DNA of 64,000 bases from SZAS-103 sp043747745 (GCA_043747745.1 JAYTOP010000035.1:1-64000); one strand, 5' to 3'; positions 36,111-45,224 are shown, numbered from the stretch's first letter. A program made the numbers and translations. Notes: generated from the letters alone by a model not told the origin.

Positions 36111-38262
36111 CAGCGCCTCCCTGATTCTGCAACGATAGCTGATTGCGCAGTGGCAGCCAGACTGCGAAGCGCGAGCCTTCGCCCTCTGCACTGGCCATGG
36201 CCACCGTACCTCCATGCAATTTGGCGAGCTGCTTCACCATCGCCAGCCCGAGGCCTGTGCCTTCAAACTTGCGCGCGAGGCTGCTGTCGATCTGGGTGAA
36301 TGCCTGGAACAACTTCGCCATGTTGTCCTTCGAAATGCCGATGCCGTTGTCGATGACGCAGATTTCGAGAAATTCGCTGTATTCGTTGTCGGCCAGGGGG
36401 AATCCATGCGATGGCCAGTTGTCGGACACTATGCCGACGGCACTGCGCGGGACATGCCGCGCGCGCAGGATCACGCGCCCGCCTTGGGAACTGAACTTGA
36501 CTGCATTCGACAACAGGTTGTAGACGATCTGCTTGGTCTTGCGCATGTCCAGTTGGGCAGCGCCAAGGTCGTGGCCGATTTCGAGTTCGAGATGGATGTG
36601 CTGGGCTGCCGCCTTTTCCCTGACGATCGACAAGCTGTTCGACAGCAGGCTGTTGATGTCGACCGACTCCAGTTCGAGCGCCATCATCCCGGCTTCGACC
36701 TTCGACAGGTCCAGGATATCGTTGATCAGCGACAGCAGGTGCTGCCCGCTGGTGAAGATGTCGCCGATGTATTCGTGCTGGCTGTCGCTCATCTCGCCCA
36801 TCAGTCCGTCCTTGAGCGCTTCGGAAAAACCGATGATCGCGTTCAGCGGCGTGCGCAATTCGTGCGACATCGTCGCCAGGAATTCCGATTTCATGCGACT
36901 GGCGTGCTCGAGCTCGATGTTCTTTTCCTGCAGGGTGCGGTCGAAGCGCTTGCGCTCGGTCACGTCGCGCGCGGCGGCGAACACGCCCTGCAACTTGCGC
37001 TCGCGATCGTGGAAGGTCGCCGCGTTGTACGACACCACCGTTTCGACGCCGTTGCGCGCGCGCACAGTCAGTTCGTAGTCGCTGACCTTGTTCTCGGTAA
37101 GGACACGGTTGATCGCGGCATCGGCGCGGATCGGATCGGTGAAGAAGTTCTTGCATGGCGCACCGATCAATTCGTCGCGCGTGCGTCCGGTCAGCGCGAT
37201 CATCTGCTGGTTGACGTCGGAGATGATGCCTTGCGGGTCGGTCGTCATCAGCGCATCGATGTTCGATTCGATCAGCGAGCGCGTATAGAACTGCTGATCG
37301 CGCAGGCGCTGGTCGAGCAGGGCGCGGGCTTCCTCGACCTGCTTGCGCGCGGTGTTGTCGGTACCGATCAGCAGGTAGCCGATGATGTTCTCCTGCGCGT
37401 CGCGAAGCGCGGTGACCGAGACGATCGCGGGGAAGCGGCTGCCGTCCTTGCGGATGTAGGTCAGCTCGTAGATGTCCTCGATTCCGCGCGACGCCTTGAA
37501 CACCAGCGCCTCGAAACCCGGCGTGATCGGCGTGTCGAGTTCCAGGCTCAGCGCCGCCGCGCGGGCGATCAGTTCCTGCGGGTCGGAGATGTCCGCCGGG
37601 GTGATCTTGTTCATCACGTCGGCTGCCGTGTAACCCAGCATCCGCTCGGCGCCGACGTTGAAGATCTGGATGACGCCTTTCGCGTCGGTGGCGATGCTCG
37701 AGAAGTTCGCGCTATTGAAGATCGCGCTCTGCAACGCACCGGCCTTGAGCAGCGCCTCCTCGGCCTGCTTGCGCGCGGTGTTGTCGGTGCCGATCAACAG
37801 ATAGCCGATGATGTCTTCCTGCGCGTCGCGCAGTGCGGTGACCGAGACGATCGCGGGGAAGCGGCTGCCGTCCTTGCGGATGTAGGTCAGTTCGTAGATG
37901 TCCTCGATTCCGCGCGAGGCCTTGAACACCAGTGCCTCGAAACCCGGCGTGATCGGCGTGTCCAGTTCCAGGCTCAGCGTCGCCGCGCGTGCGATCAGTT
38001 CCTGCGGGTCGGAGATGTCGGCTGGCGTGATCCGGTTGACGACATCCAGTGCCGCGTAGCCGAGCATGCGTTCGGCGCCGACATTGAAGATCTGGATGAC
38101 GCCTTTTTCGTCGGTCGCGATGCTGGAGAAGTATGCGCTGTTGAAGATCGCGTCCTGCAACGCACCCGTCTTCAACAATGTTTTCTGGCGTCGAAACTCG
38201 ATGATGCCATCGGGGCCACCCTGCTTTTCGCCAGCGCCCTCACCAAAACCAGTGTTTTGCAT
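36088..38262 (-). CDS. PAS-PAS-PAS sensor histidine kinase
   Basis: 724-residue soluble-looking kinase with no transmembrane helix. PAS1 (about 32-166) and PAS2 (about 174-308) are near-identical repeats offset by 142 residues. PAS3 (about 325-440) differs. HisKA holds His467 in TMSHELRTPLNAIIGF. HATPase motifs are N box NLLSNAVKFS, G1 VIDNGIGIS and G2 FEGTGLGLAMVKQL. An AAGGAAGG RBS precedes the ATG. The kinase, the overlapping REC gene and the broken GGDEF-EAL gene formed one operon. Close paralogue of the hybrid kinase at 40233-42338. Confidence 0.92.
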   Translation of the reverse strand: MQNTGFGEGAGEKQGGPDGIIEFRRQKTLLKTGALQDAIFNSAYFSSIATDEKGVIQIFNVGAERMLGYAALDVVNRITPADISDPQELIARAATLSLELDTPITPGFEALVFKASRGIEDIYELTYIRKDGSRFPAIVSVTALRDAQEDIIGYLLIGTDNTARKQAEEALLKAGALQSAIFNSANFSSIATDAKGVIQIFNVGAERMLGYTAADVMNKITPADISDPQELIARAAALSLELDTPITPGFEALVFKASRGIEDIYELTYIRKDGSRFPAIVSVTALRDAQENIIGYLLIGTDNTARKQVEEARALLDQRLRDQQFYTRSLIESNIDALMTTDPQGIISDVNQQMIALTGRTRDELIGAPCKNFFTDPIRADAAINRVLTENKVSDYELTVRARNGVETVVSYNAATFHDRERKLQGVFAAARDVTERKRFDRTLQEKNIELEHASRMKSEFLATMSHELRTPLNAIIGFSEALKDGLMGEMSDSQHEYIGDIFTSGQHLLSLINDILDLSKVEAGMMALELESVDINSLLSNSLSIVREKAAAQHIHLELEIGHDLGAAQLDMRKTKQIVYNLLSNAVKFSSQGGRVILRARHVPRSAVGIVSDNWPSHGFPLADNEYSEFLEICVIDNGIGISKDNMAKLFQAFTQIDSSLARKFEGTGLGLAMVKQLAKLHGGTVAMASAEGEGSRFAVWLPLRNQLSLQNQGGAGGQSPDH
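37339..38169 (-). repeat. Tandem PAS-cassette duplication
   Basis: Two successive units of about 426 bp in the kinase gene encode PAS domains that differ at only about a dozen of 135 positions (both contain PADISDPQELIARAA and SRGIEDIYELTYIRKDGSRF). A third copy is in the paralogous kinase at about 41859-42263. The similarity points to recent duplication or gene conversion. Confidence 0.8.
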
Positions 38263-38621
38263 GCAACCTTCCTTGTCGGTGGAACGTCAGTGAGCGGCCT
38301 GTATGGCACGGCATGCGGCGCACTGCGGTGCAGGCTCACTGGTTGCCACGAAGATCAACCATGAAATGCAGATGAGGCGATGGCAACCAGGAGTTGAATT
38401 GGAAGAATCGATATCAGAAATTCGTGGAAATCCTTCCAGGCAAGATGATCGAAAGCGACGCGAATCGACCGAGAGTACGCCTCGCCGAAGACGTGCAGGC
38501 ACCGCCTGTCGGAATCCTGTGCTGACCGTTCATCTTCCGATGGATCTTGCGACGCGAACAGGTCTGGTCTGCATCGGTTCCGCGATTCCGGTTGCTGGCG
38601 CGCACGACAAAGCGAGACCAA
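38263..38621. other. 359-base spacer between the Crp-type gene and the kinase
   Basis: No supported gene. A - strand frame (38355-38621, 88 codons from a TTG directly after the Crp-type stop) has a hydrophobic end but no RBS and no recognisable family. The region presumably contains the promoter of the kinase-REC operon, whose RBS lies at 38265-38275. No clear -10/-35 pair was found. Confidence 0.3.
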
Positions 38622-39386
38622 TCAGCTGCTTCCAGACGCGCTTTGCAAGACGTTGCAAGGAATGTCCTGGCGATAGCGCACATCCGATAGCAGGCGGATC
38701 GATTCCTTCCTGACGACGGCGTAACACTCGCAGGCACGGGCCTCGAGTCCGCCGCGATCCAGCACCGCAATGTGGCCACGGCGGTACTGGATGAAACCCC
38801 CGTTTTGCAATTTCCCGGCGGCCTCGGTGATGCCTTCCCGGCGCACGCCGAGCATTCTGGCGACCAGTTCCTGGGTGACGACCAACTCGCGCGACGGCAC
38901 GCGATCAAGGGTCAGCAACAGCCAGCGGCTCAACTGCTGCTCCACGGAATGATGGCGATTGCAGGCTGCGCTCTGGGACATCTGGGTCATCAGTGCCTGC
39001 GTGTAACGCAGCAACAACCGCTGCATCAAGCCGGCCCGATTGAACTCCTCTTTCAGGATGCGCGATTCCAGCCGGTAAGCATGGCCTGCGATCTGGACAA
39101 CCGCCGAACTCGACGTGGTGCTGCCGCCCATGAACAACGAAATGCCGACGATGCCCTCATTGCCAACCCCGGCCGCTTCGGCCGATGCGCCGGACTCCAT
39201 CACGTAGTGCAGCGACACGATGGACGTGGTGGGGAAATAGGCGTGCCGCATCTGTCCGCCGGGTTCGTAGAGGACCTCGCCGAGCGCCATCGGGACCAGT
39301 TCGAGGTGCGCAACAAGGCGCTCGTATTCCGCCGTGGGCAAGGCGGCGAGCAGATGGTTCTGATTCGGACTATGAGGCGAGGACAT
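38622..39386 (-). CDS. Crp/Fnr-family transcription regulator
   Basis: 254 residues. An N-terminal cyclic-nucleotide-binding-like beta-roll (GEVLYEPGGQMRHAYFP, GNEGIVGISLFMGG) is followed by a Crp-type winged helix (SRELVVTQELVARMLGVRREGITEAAGKLQ). The Arg/Ser residues that bind cAMP in CRP and the Fnr cysteines are not evident, so the ligand is unknown. The 'FPTTSIVSL...VGNEGIVG' form is common in proteobacterial regulators of unknown signal. It overlaps the REC-PAS gene by 17 bases, making it the third gene of the hybrid-kinase operon and the probable transcriptional output. Confidence 0.85.
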   Translation of the reverse strand: MSSPHSPNQNHLLAALPTAEYERLVAHLELVPMALGEVLYEPGGQMRHAYFPTTSIVSLHYVMESGASAEAAGVGNEGIVGISLFMGGSTTSSSAVVQIAGHAYRLESRILKEEFNRAGLMQRLLLRYTQALMTQMSQSAACNRHHSVEQQLSRWLLLTLDRVPSRELVVTQELVARMLGVRREGITEAAGKLQNGGFIQYRRGHIAVLDRGGLEARACECYAVVRKESIRLLSDVRYRQDIPCNVLQSASGSS

Positions 39387-40236
39387 CGCTGGCCGTCGCG
39401 ATGTTGTGTTCGATTGCGTGTACGCTGCGCTCCACGCCGATTCCGCGGTAACCGATGAAGCGGCAGGACTGGCTGAACATCGGTTCTCCGCTGACCAGGA
39501 ACTGTTGCTGGGAGCCGTCGGAATTGACGCGGCTGACGACGAAATCCAGGAAAGGCTGCCGCGCCGCGATGCGTGCCTGCAGCTCTCCCTGTTCGCCCTG
39601 ATTCCAGCCCGCGACATGCGCACTGCCGAGATCTCCCTTCAGGGCATCGACGCGGATTCCGAGCATCTCCAGCACCGGACCGGACGCCTTGGTGAAGTGT
39701 CCGTTCTCGTCCTGCTCCCAATACCAGTCGGAGGCGAGTTCGGTCAGGCTGCGATAGCGCGCTTCGCTCTCGCGCAGTTCGGCGGTCCGTTCCTGCACCG
39801 TTGCTTCCAGCACCTTGTTGTAATCCTCGAGCTTTTTGTACAGCAGCCGCACTTCCAGCATGTTGTGGATGCGCGTCCTGACTTCGACCAGGTCGAATGG
39901 CTTGCTGATGAAATCCTTCGCGCCGGTTTGCAACGCACGCAGCTTGTGGCCTGGCTGGGCAGTGATCACCAGCACCGGAAGGTAGCCATCGGCATTCATT
40001 GTCTTGAGGTCTTCCATCACCTCGAACCCGTCCATGACCGGCATCTGCAGATCGAGCAGGATAAGGTCGTAGCGGTTCTTGCGATGCAGCGCGCAAACCT
40101 CCTGCGGGTTCGTGGTCGAGGTCACGCGGCTGTAGCCGGTTTCGCTCAGCACTTGTTCAAGCAGGTCCACATTCGCATCCTGGTCGTCAACGATCAGGAT
40201 GCTTGCACCAAGGATATCGATCGATCCATCCGTCAT
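39370..40236 (-). CDS. REC-PAS response regulator
   Basis: 288 residues. The REC domain (about 10-130) has IVDDQDANV, the acceptor Asp in LILLDLQMPVMDG and Lys in ISKPFDL. A coiled-coil linker (about 135-160, KLEDYNKVLEATVQERTAELRES) leads to a PAS domain (about 160-280). No enzymatic or DNA-binding output is present, so it probably passes the signal by contact, perhaps to the overlapping Crp-type regulator. Its ATG overlaps the hybrid-kinase stop by 4 bases. Confidence 0.85.
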   Translation of the reverse strand: MTDGSIDILGASILIVDDQDANVDLLEQVLSETGYSRVTSTTNPQEVCALHRKNRYDLILLDLQMPVMDGFEVMEDLKTMNADGYLPVLVITAQPGHKLRALQTGAKDFISKPFDLVEVRTRIHNMLEVRLLYKKLEDYNKVLEATVQERTAELRESEARYRSLTELASDWYWEQDENGHFTKASGPVLEMLGIRVDALKGDLGSAHVAGWNQGEQGELQARIAARQPFLDFVVSRVNSDGSQQQFLVSGEPMFSQSCRFIGYRGIGVERSVHAIEHNIATASDVLAS

Positions 40237-42338
40237 GTTGTTTTCTCGATGTCGGCGCGCGGCGCCTTTGCTTCTGCAAACAGCAGTGCCACGTCCAGCA
40301 TATCCATGAATTCATTGACCTTGATGGGCTTGGTCAGATAACTGAAGAACCCGGCCTCCAGGCCTTTCGTGATGTCGCGCGGCATGGCATTCGCACTCAG
40401 CGCGATTACCGGGATGTGCGCGGTTGCCGGGTCTTCGGCCAGGATTTTCAGGGCCTTGATGCCGCTGATGCCCGGCAGATTGATGTCCATCAGGATGACG
40501 TCCGGCAGCGACGCGCGCGCGATCGCGATGCCAAGTGTTCCGTCCATCGCACTCAGCAAGCGAATATCCGGGCGACGCGCGATGATGTCCTCGACCAGCA
40601 TCAGGTTGGCCGGGTTGTCTTCGACATACAACAAGGTGTGCATATACGTGTCGGCCCGCGCCAGCGTCTCGCCGCGAGCCGTGAGTTCGGCGGTGCCAAC
40701 AACCAGCTGCGTTTCGGCCGTCAGGTTCAGTTCGATCCAGAAGACGCTGCCCTCTCCGACAGTGCTTTCCACGCCGATGACGCCACCCATGCATTCGACG
40801 AGGCGCTTGCAGACCACCAGGCCGATGCCAGTGCCTTCCACGGTGTTCGATTCCTGACCAAGGCGATTGAATGGCTGGAACAGCTGAGAGAGTTTCTCCG
40901 GTGGCAACCCTTCGCCGGTGTCCTTGACGCAAATGCGGATACGTTCCGGCGAATTCACGATGTAATGCACGAACACCGCTCCGTCCGCCTTGTTGTATTT
41001 GATCGCGTTGGAAAGCAGGTTGATCAGGATCTGCTTCAGCCGTGTCCGGTCGGCCCTGACGAAGTACGGGATTTCGAACTGCGGAAAAGCCACGCTGATG
41101 CCGTTTTTTTTCGCTTGCGGTTCGATCATCGCTCGGCATTCGCGCATGACGTCAGCCAGCGAAATAGCTTCCAGCGACAATGACAGCTTGCCGGACTCGA
41201 TGAGCGCGAGGTCGAGAACTTCGTTGATCAACTCCAGCAGGTACCAGCCTGCCTGCAGGATCTGATCGATGCTGCGCTTCTGCGATGCCGTCGGCAGTGG
41301 CGAACCGGTTTGTATGAGTTGCGCAAAGCCAAGGATCGCGCTGAGAGGCGTGCGCAATTCATGGCTCATGCTGGAAAGGAAATCCGATTTCGCAAGGTTG
41401 GCTTTTTCCGCCGCCATCTTCGCGTTCCCCAGCTCGACATTGTTTTCCTGCAGCACATGATCCAGGCGCTTGCGTTCGGTGACGTCGCGCGCGGCGGCAA
41501 CCACGCCTTGCAGTTTCTTGTCGCGGTCGTAGAAGGTGGTGGCGTTGTAGGAAACCACGGTTTCCTTGCCGTCCATGGCGCGTACGGTGAGCTCGTAATC
41601 GGTGACCTTTTTTTCACGCAGCACCAGCTTGATCGCGGCCTCGGCGCGCTCGGGGTCGGTGAACGAGTTCTTGAAGGGAGCGCCGATCAGTTCGTCACGG
41701 GTGCGCCCGGTGAGTTCGATCATCTGCTGGTTGACGTCGGAGATGATGCCCTGCGGATCGGTCGTCATCAGCGCGTCGATGTTCGATTCGATCAGCGAGC
41801 GCGTATAGAACTGCTGGTCACGAAGACGTTGGTCGAGCAGGGTGCGGGCTTCTTCGACCTGCTTGCGCGCGGTGTTGTCGGTGCCGATCAGCAGATAGCC
41901 GATGATCCCGTCCTGCTCATCGCGCAACGCCGTCACCGAGACGATCGCGAGAAAGCGGCTGCCGTCCTTGCGGATGTAGGTCAGATCGTAGATGTCCTCG
42001 ATTCCGCGCGAGGCCTTGAACACCAGCGCCTCGAAGCCCGGCGTGATCGGCGTGTCCAGTTCCAGGCTCAGCGCCGCCGCGCGCACGATCAGTTCCTTCG
42101 GGTCGGAAATGTCGGCTGGGGTAATCTTGTTGACGACATCCAGAGCGGCGTAGCCGAGCATGCGTTCGGCGCCGACGTTGAAGATCTGGATGACGCCTTT
42201 TTCGTCGGTCGCGATGCTGGAGAAGTACGCGCTATTGAAGATCGCGTCCTGCAACGCGCCCGTCTTCAACAGTGTTTTCTGGCGCCGGAATTCGCTGTTG
42301 CCATCATCATCGCCAAAAGCAGCACCGGAATTCGGCAT
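40233..42338 (-). CDS. Hybrid histidine kinase, PAS-PAS-HK-REC
   Basis: About 701 residues. PAS1 (about 26-160) is nearly identical to PAS1/PAS2 of the kinase at 36088-38262; PAS2 is about 177-292. HisKA holds His326 in SMSHELRTPLSAILGF. HATPase shows NLLSNAIKYN, VKDTGEGLPPE and VEGTGIGLVVCKRLVE. A C-terminal REC domain (about 570-690) has LYVEDNPANL, Asp in VILMDINLPGISG and Lys in LTKPIKV. No transmembrane helices, so it senses cytosolic signals. The ATG at 42338 matches the paralogue's start; ATGs at 42350 and 42428 are possible. First gene of an operon with REC-PAS and Crp-type genes. Confidence 0.9.
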   Translation of the reverse strand: MPNSGAAFGDDDGNSEFRRQKTLLKTGALQDAIFNSAYFSSIATDEKGVIQIFNVGAERMLGYAALDVVNKITPADISDPKELIVRAAALSLELDTPITPGFEALVFKASRGIEDIYDLTYIRKDGSRFLAIVSVTALRDEQDGIIGYLLIGTDNTARKQVEEARTLLDQRLRDQQFYTRSLIESNIDALMTTDPQGIISDVNQQMIELTGRTRDELIGAPFKNSFTDPERAEAAIKLVLREKKVTDYELTVRAMDGKETVVSYNATTFYDRDKKLQGVVAAARDVTERKRLDHVLQENNVELGNAKMAAEKANLAKSDFLSSMSHELRTPLSAILGFAQLIQTGSPLPTASQKRSIDQILQAGWYLLELINEVLDLALIESGKLSLSLEAISLADVMRECRAMIEPQAKKNGISVAFPQFEIPYFVRADRTRLKQILINLLSNAIKYNKADGAVFVHYIVNSPERIRICVKDTGEGLPPEKLSQLFQPFNRLGQESNTVEGTGIGLVVCKRLVECMGGVIGVESTVGEGSVFWIELNLTAETQLVVGTAELTARGETLARADTYMHTLLYVEDNPANLMLVEDIIARRPDIRLLSAMDGTLGIAIARASLPDVILMDINLPGISGIKALKILAEDPATAHIPVIALSANAMPRDITKGLEAGFFSYLTKPIKVNEFMDMLDVALLFAEAKAPRADIEKTT

Positions 42339-42599
42339 AGACCCTTCCATCTGAGCAATCACAACCAGCAGGCGACTCGCACAAGAAGGCGGGCGGCCCT
42401 GCTGCGGGGCGGACTCACGACGTACCATCCATCAGGTCCAGCAACACGAACCGACCGACGGCAAAGAGGAGATGAGTCCGAATACTGCGCCTGTTGATCA
42501 CATGCCTGTGTGTGCTACCGCACATAGGCCGGATAGAGCCACTGTCGTTCCACGGCAGCGGCTGGACGGGGTGGCTATGTTCGCATGCCGTCGCCCATG

Positions 42600-42628
42600 T
42601 TGACACTTGCGCTCACGCAACATAATAT
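42600..42628 (+). promoter_or_regulatory. Near-consensus sigma-70 promoter of the arsR-type gene
   Basis: TTGACA (42600-42605), a 17-bp spacer and TAATAT (42623-42628). This is the best promoter match in the window, in an AT-rich patch of an otherwise GC-rich sequence. Predicted transcription start is about 42635, inside the palindromic operator. Confidence 0.8.
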
Positions 42629-42650
42629 TTAGTTAATTAATTAACTAAAT
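42627..42650. promoter_or_regulatory. Perfect 24-bp palindromic operator
   Basis: Half-site ATTTAGTTAATT followed by its exact inverse complement AATTAACTAAAT. It begins on the last two bases of the -10 box, covers the predicted transcription start and ends on the first two bases of the ATG at 42649. The position is ideal for autorepression by the ArsR-type protein it precedes. The link is inference from position. Confidence 0.78.
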
Positions 42651-42969
42651 GGCGATCATGGAAAAAGTATTCGAGGCTCTCGCGTCGACGGCGCGACGGA
42701 AGATCCTGGCTTATCTCAACCAGGGGGAGTTGAGCGCCGGCGAGATCGGCGAGCGTTTCGAGTTCAGCAAGCCGGCGCTGTCGGGCCACCTGCGCATCCT
42801 TGAGGATGCGGGGTTGATCGCGCGCGAGAAACGCGGCCAGTTCGTCTATTTCAAGCTCGTTCCCGATCGACTTGCGAACACGCTGTTTGTCTGGGCGGCC
42901 GAAGTTTGTCCCGTCGCTGGGCCGCTGAAACGCGAGAGTCGCGCACGGACCCGCAATAAAGCGACATAG
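42649..42969 (+). CDS. ArsR/SdpR-family autorepressor
   Basis: 106-residue winged-helix repressor. MEKVFEALASTARRKILAYL, the recognition region FEFSKPALSGHLRILEDAGLI and the wing REKRGQFVYFKL are typical of SdpR-type ArsR proteins. The metal-binding ELCVCDL motif of ArsR/SmtB is missing, so it is probably not a metal sensor. ATG at 42649 or 42658; neither has a Shine-Dalgarno, and the operator abuts the first. The next gene starts 37 bases on. An SdpI-type immunity gene is not present. Confidence 0.85.
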   Translation: MAIMEKVFEALASTARRKILAYLNQGELSAGEIGERFEFSKPALSGHLRILEDAGLIAREKRGQFVYFKLVPDRLANTLFVWAAEVCPVAGPLKRESRARTRNKAT

Positions 42970-43006
42970 TGCACCGGCACGATCGAAGACATCCAGGAGT
43001 TTCCTC

Positions 43007-44500
43007 ATGATCGCGTTGACCAAGGTCGTCCAGACGTTTCCATCGGCGCGTATTCCATCGCAATCGGGTGGTTTGCCGGTGGAAGTGTCGCTGATCGCGC
43101 AACTCGGCCACGGTGCCGGCGACCAGTTGTTTGCCGGCGTCATGGCGAGGCAGCGCGCCCATGAAAGCTACGTCGACGCAATGGATGAACCTTCGGCGCG
43201 AATCGGTGGCATCGACCTGGAGAAGGGCGATGCGACTTCGCTCTATTCGTTCGGCGTCGGGGAAAAGGGGCATCCGTTTCACCGCCATGCGGGGCATCGC
43301 GTGTTCACGGCCGTATCCGGCAGCGCGGGCGCGCAATTGCGGTTCTCCTCCGCATCGTCTGCGCAGATCGAGCGCGATCCGCGCAGTTTCCTGCGTTCGC
43401 TGCGTTTCGTGGATGTGCCGCCGGACAGTCTTTTTTGCGTCCGCTTCGGCGGCGACACGTGGCACCAGTTCGCTCCGCTGGCGGCGAGGACCATACATCC
43501 GGCCTTCTTCGCATTGTCATGCCACACCAACGAACTCGGCGGCGCATTGCCGGAAGCCGAGCGTGCGAAGGTGATGGCCAACGAGGCCACGATCCCCTCG
43601 CTCACTGAGTTGCTGCCGCAGTCGGTCGTCGATCTGCTGCACAGCCAGGAACTCGACGCAGAGCGTGTGCCGACGATCGCCTTGTCGCTTGATGCGCCAG
43701 CGGGTTCGACCAGGAGTGGACTCTGCAAGGCATTCCGAAGTCGCCTCGGCTTCGTGAGTGGCGCATGGGCGCGCCGGCGCGATTCGTCCGGATTCCAGTC
43801 GGGAAATGACAGCGGACACGCTGTCGAGGAGTTGACTGGGCCGCCGCCTGGATCATTGCTGCGATCGCAGTTCCAGGGCGGTTTCCACCACCAGGATACG
43901 TTCCGCCTCACCATGGAAGTGGACGAACTGGTGACCACGTCCGCGTCCGCACTGCTAGCCTCGCTGCTCGATGGATTCCTCGAGAACAGCCCGGTCGGAG
44001 TCGGTCGCCTGATGGCATTCCGCAATGCGCTCGTGAAGCCATTGGGTCTGCGCACGTCCCCATTGGGATGCCCGGTGTCATCATTGCTGAGCAAACAGCA
44101 ATGCGGGTTGTTCGCGGGCCGTTTTCCCGTCATCGAACAATCCGTCGACGCGACGGACTCCAGCGCGCAGGTCATCCTTGGCGCCGACGACAAGCATCTG
44201 CGCTTTCGTTCCTGCGTGGGTGTGGAGATTCTTCCAGATGGCCGCATTGCGTTGACCATGGGCACGCGCGTGTCGTTCACGAGCCTGTTCGGCCGCTTGT
44301 ATATGGCCGCCATCGATCGGGTGCACCGCAGCTATGTCGCACCGACGATGTTGCGCAGGGCTGTCGATCATGTTGTCGCACAATTGCGTGGGGCGGAGGG
44401 GTGGGTCGCGGTCGGAGCGGAAAGCTTCACGCCGATCGCCACACTGTCTTCTGAGCAGCGGACGGCAAGCATCATCGCGTCAGGATGCAGTGCTATGTGA
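43007..44500 (+). CDS. Cupin-DUF2867 fusion protein
   Basis: 497-residue protein with two unlike halves. The N-terminal part (about 60-175) has cupin motifs: GEKGHPFHRHAGHRVFTAVS with two or three metal-type His, and PPDSLFCVRFGGDTWHQF as motif 2. The C-terminal part (about 290-470) looks like DUF2867: VGRLMAFRNALVKPLGLRTS, GRFPVIEQS, VILGADDKHLRFRSCV, FGRLYMAAIDRVHRSYVAPTMLRRA. DUF2867 is uncharacterised. The frame is unbroken across the joint and the start follows a CAGGAG RBS, so the fusion appears genuine. It follows the SdpR-type repressor and is probably controlled by it. Confidence 0.7.
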   Translation: MIALTKVVQTFPSARIPSQSGGLPVEVSLIAQLGHGAGDQLFAGVMARQRAHESYVDAMDEPSARIGGIDLEKGDATSLYSFGVGEKGHPFHRHAGHRVFTAVSGSAGAQLRFSSASSAQIERDPRSFLRSLRFVDVPPDSLFCVRFGGDTWHQFAPLAARTIHPAFFALSCHTNELGGALPEAERAKVMANEATIPSLTELLPQSVVDLLHSQELDAERVPTIALSLDAPAGSTRSGLCKAFRSRLGFVSGAWARRRDSSGFQSGNDSGHAVEELTGPPPGSLLRSQFQGGFHHQDTFRLTMEVDELVTTSASALLASLLDGFLENSPVGVGRLMAFRNALVKPLGLRTSPLGCPVSSLLSKQQCGLFAGRFPVIEQSVDATDSSAQVILGADDKHLRFRSCVGVEILPDGRIALTMGTRVSFTSLFGRLYMAAIDRVHRSYVAPTMLRRAVDHVVAQLRGAEGWVAVGAESFTPIATLSSEQRTASIIASGCSAM

Positions 44501-44570
44501 ATGGCCCTGGGGTCGAGCGTTCGCTTCAAACCGTATTTGATCCTGGGTTTTTTCTGCAAGGAGCAACGCG

Positions 44571-45185
44571 ATGGGACTTTGGCGCAACCTGTTCGGGCCC
44601 GGGCAGAACGAAGTCTGGAGCGGCATCGCAAAGGAAATCGATGCCGACTACACGCCTTCCGGATGGGCCCGGAAAGGCAGGATCGACCTGCACCGGGACA
44701 ATTTCATCATCACCCTTGACACCTACACGATGAGCAGCGCCGAGAGTTCGGCCACCTATACGCGGATGCGATCGCCTTTCAAGAACCCGAACAAACTGGC
44801 GATGAACATCTACCGGGAAAACATCTTCAGTTGGGTCGGGAAGCTGCTGGGGATGAGCGACATCGCCATCGGCGACGCATTCTTCGACAAGGAATTCATT
44901 GTCCAGGGCAGCCCGGAGCCGAAGATCAAGACGTTCCTGCAGGACGCAAAGCTCAAGCTACTGATCAAGGCGCAGCCGTCGGTCTGGTTCAAGATCAGGA
45001 AGGACAACGGCTGGTTTTCGAAGCAGTACCCGGACGGGATCGACGAACTGTATTTCCAATGCAGCGGCGTCGTGAAGGACGAAGCAAGGCTGAAACAACT
45101 GTTCGAACTGTTCACATTCTCCGTGGACAAGCTGTCGGAAATCGACCCCGGGTGTCGATTCGGCATCAACATCGTGCCGAAATAA
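44571..45185 (+). CDS. Conserved-looking hypothetical protein
   Basis: 204-residue soluble protein with a strong AAGGAG RBS 9 bases before the ATG. No signal peptide or transmembrane helix. The central part (AIGDAFFDKEFIVQGSPEPKIKTFLQDAKLKLLIKAQP) recalls uncharacterised proteins with a 'd..F...F.v.g.d...v...l' pattern such as DUF3137, but I cannot assign it. It lies 70 bases after the cupin-DUF2867 gene in the same direction and ends at a terminator, so it is likely the last gene of the repressor-controlled unit. Confidence 0.7.
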   Translation: MGLWRNLFGPGQNEVWSGIAKEIDADYTPSGWARKGRIDLHRDNFIITLDTYTMSSAESSATYTRMRSPFKNPNKLAMNIYRENIFSWVGKLLGMSDIAIGDAFFDKEFIVQGSPEPKIKTFLQDAKLKLLIKAQPSVWFKIRKDNGWFSKQYPDGIDELYFQCSGVVKDEARLKQLFELFTFSVDKLSEIDPGCRFGINIVPK

Positions 45186-45224
45186 TGCGGTAATCGGGCG
45201 TTTGGCATGACGCACAGTGCGCAT

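Noticed and set aside
36214..38364. 716-codon + strand frame opposite the PAS kinase, and a similar one at 41310-42497
   Set aside because: Shadows of the kinase genes: no family motifs, composition typical of antisense GC-rich frames.
38355..38621. 88-codon - strand frame after the Crp-type gene
   Set aside because: TTG start directly after a stop, no RBS, mixed composition.
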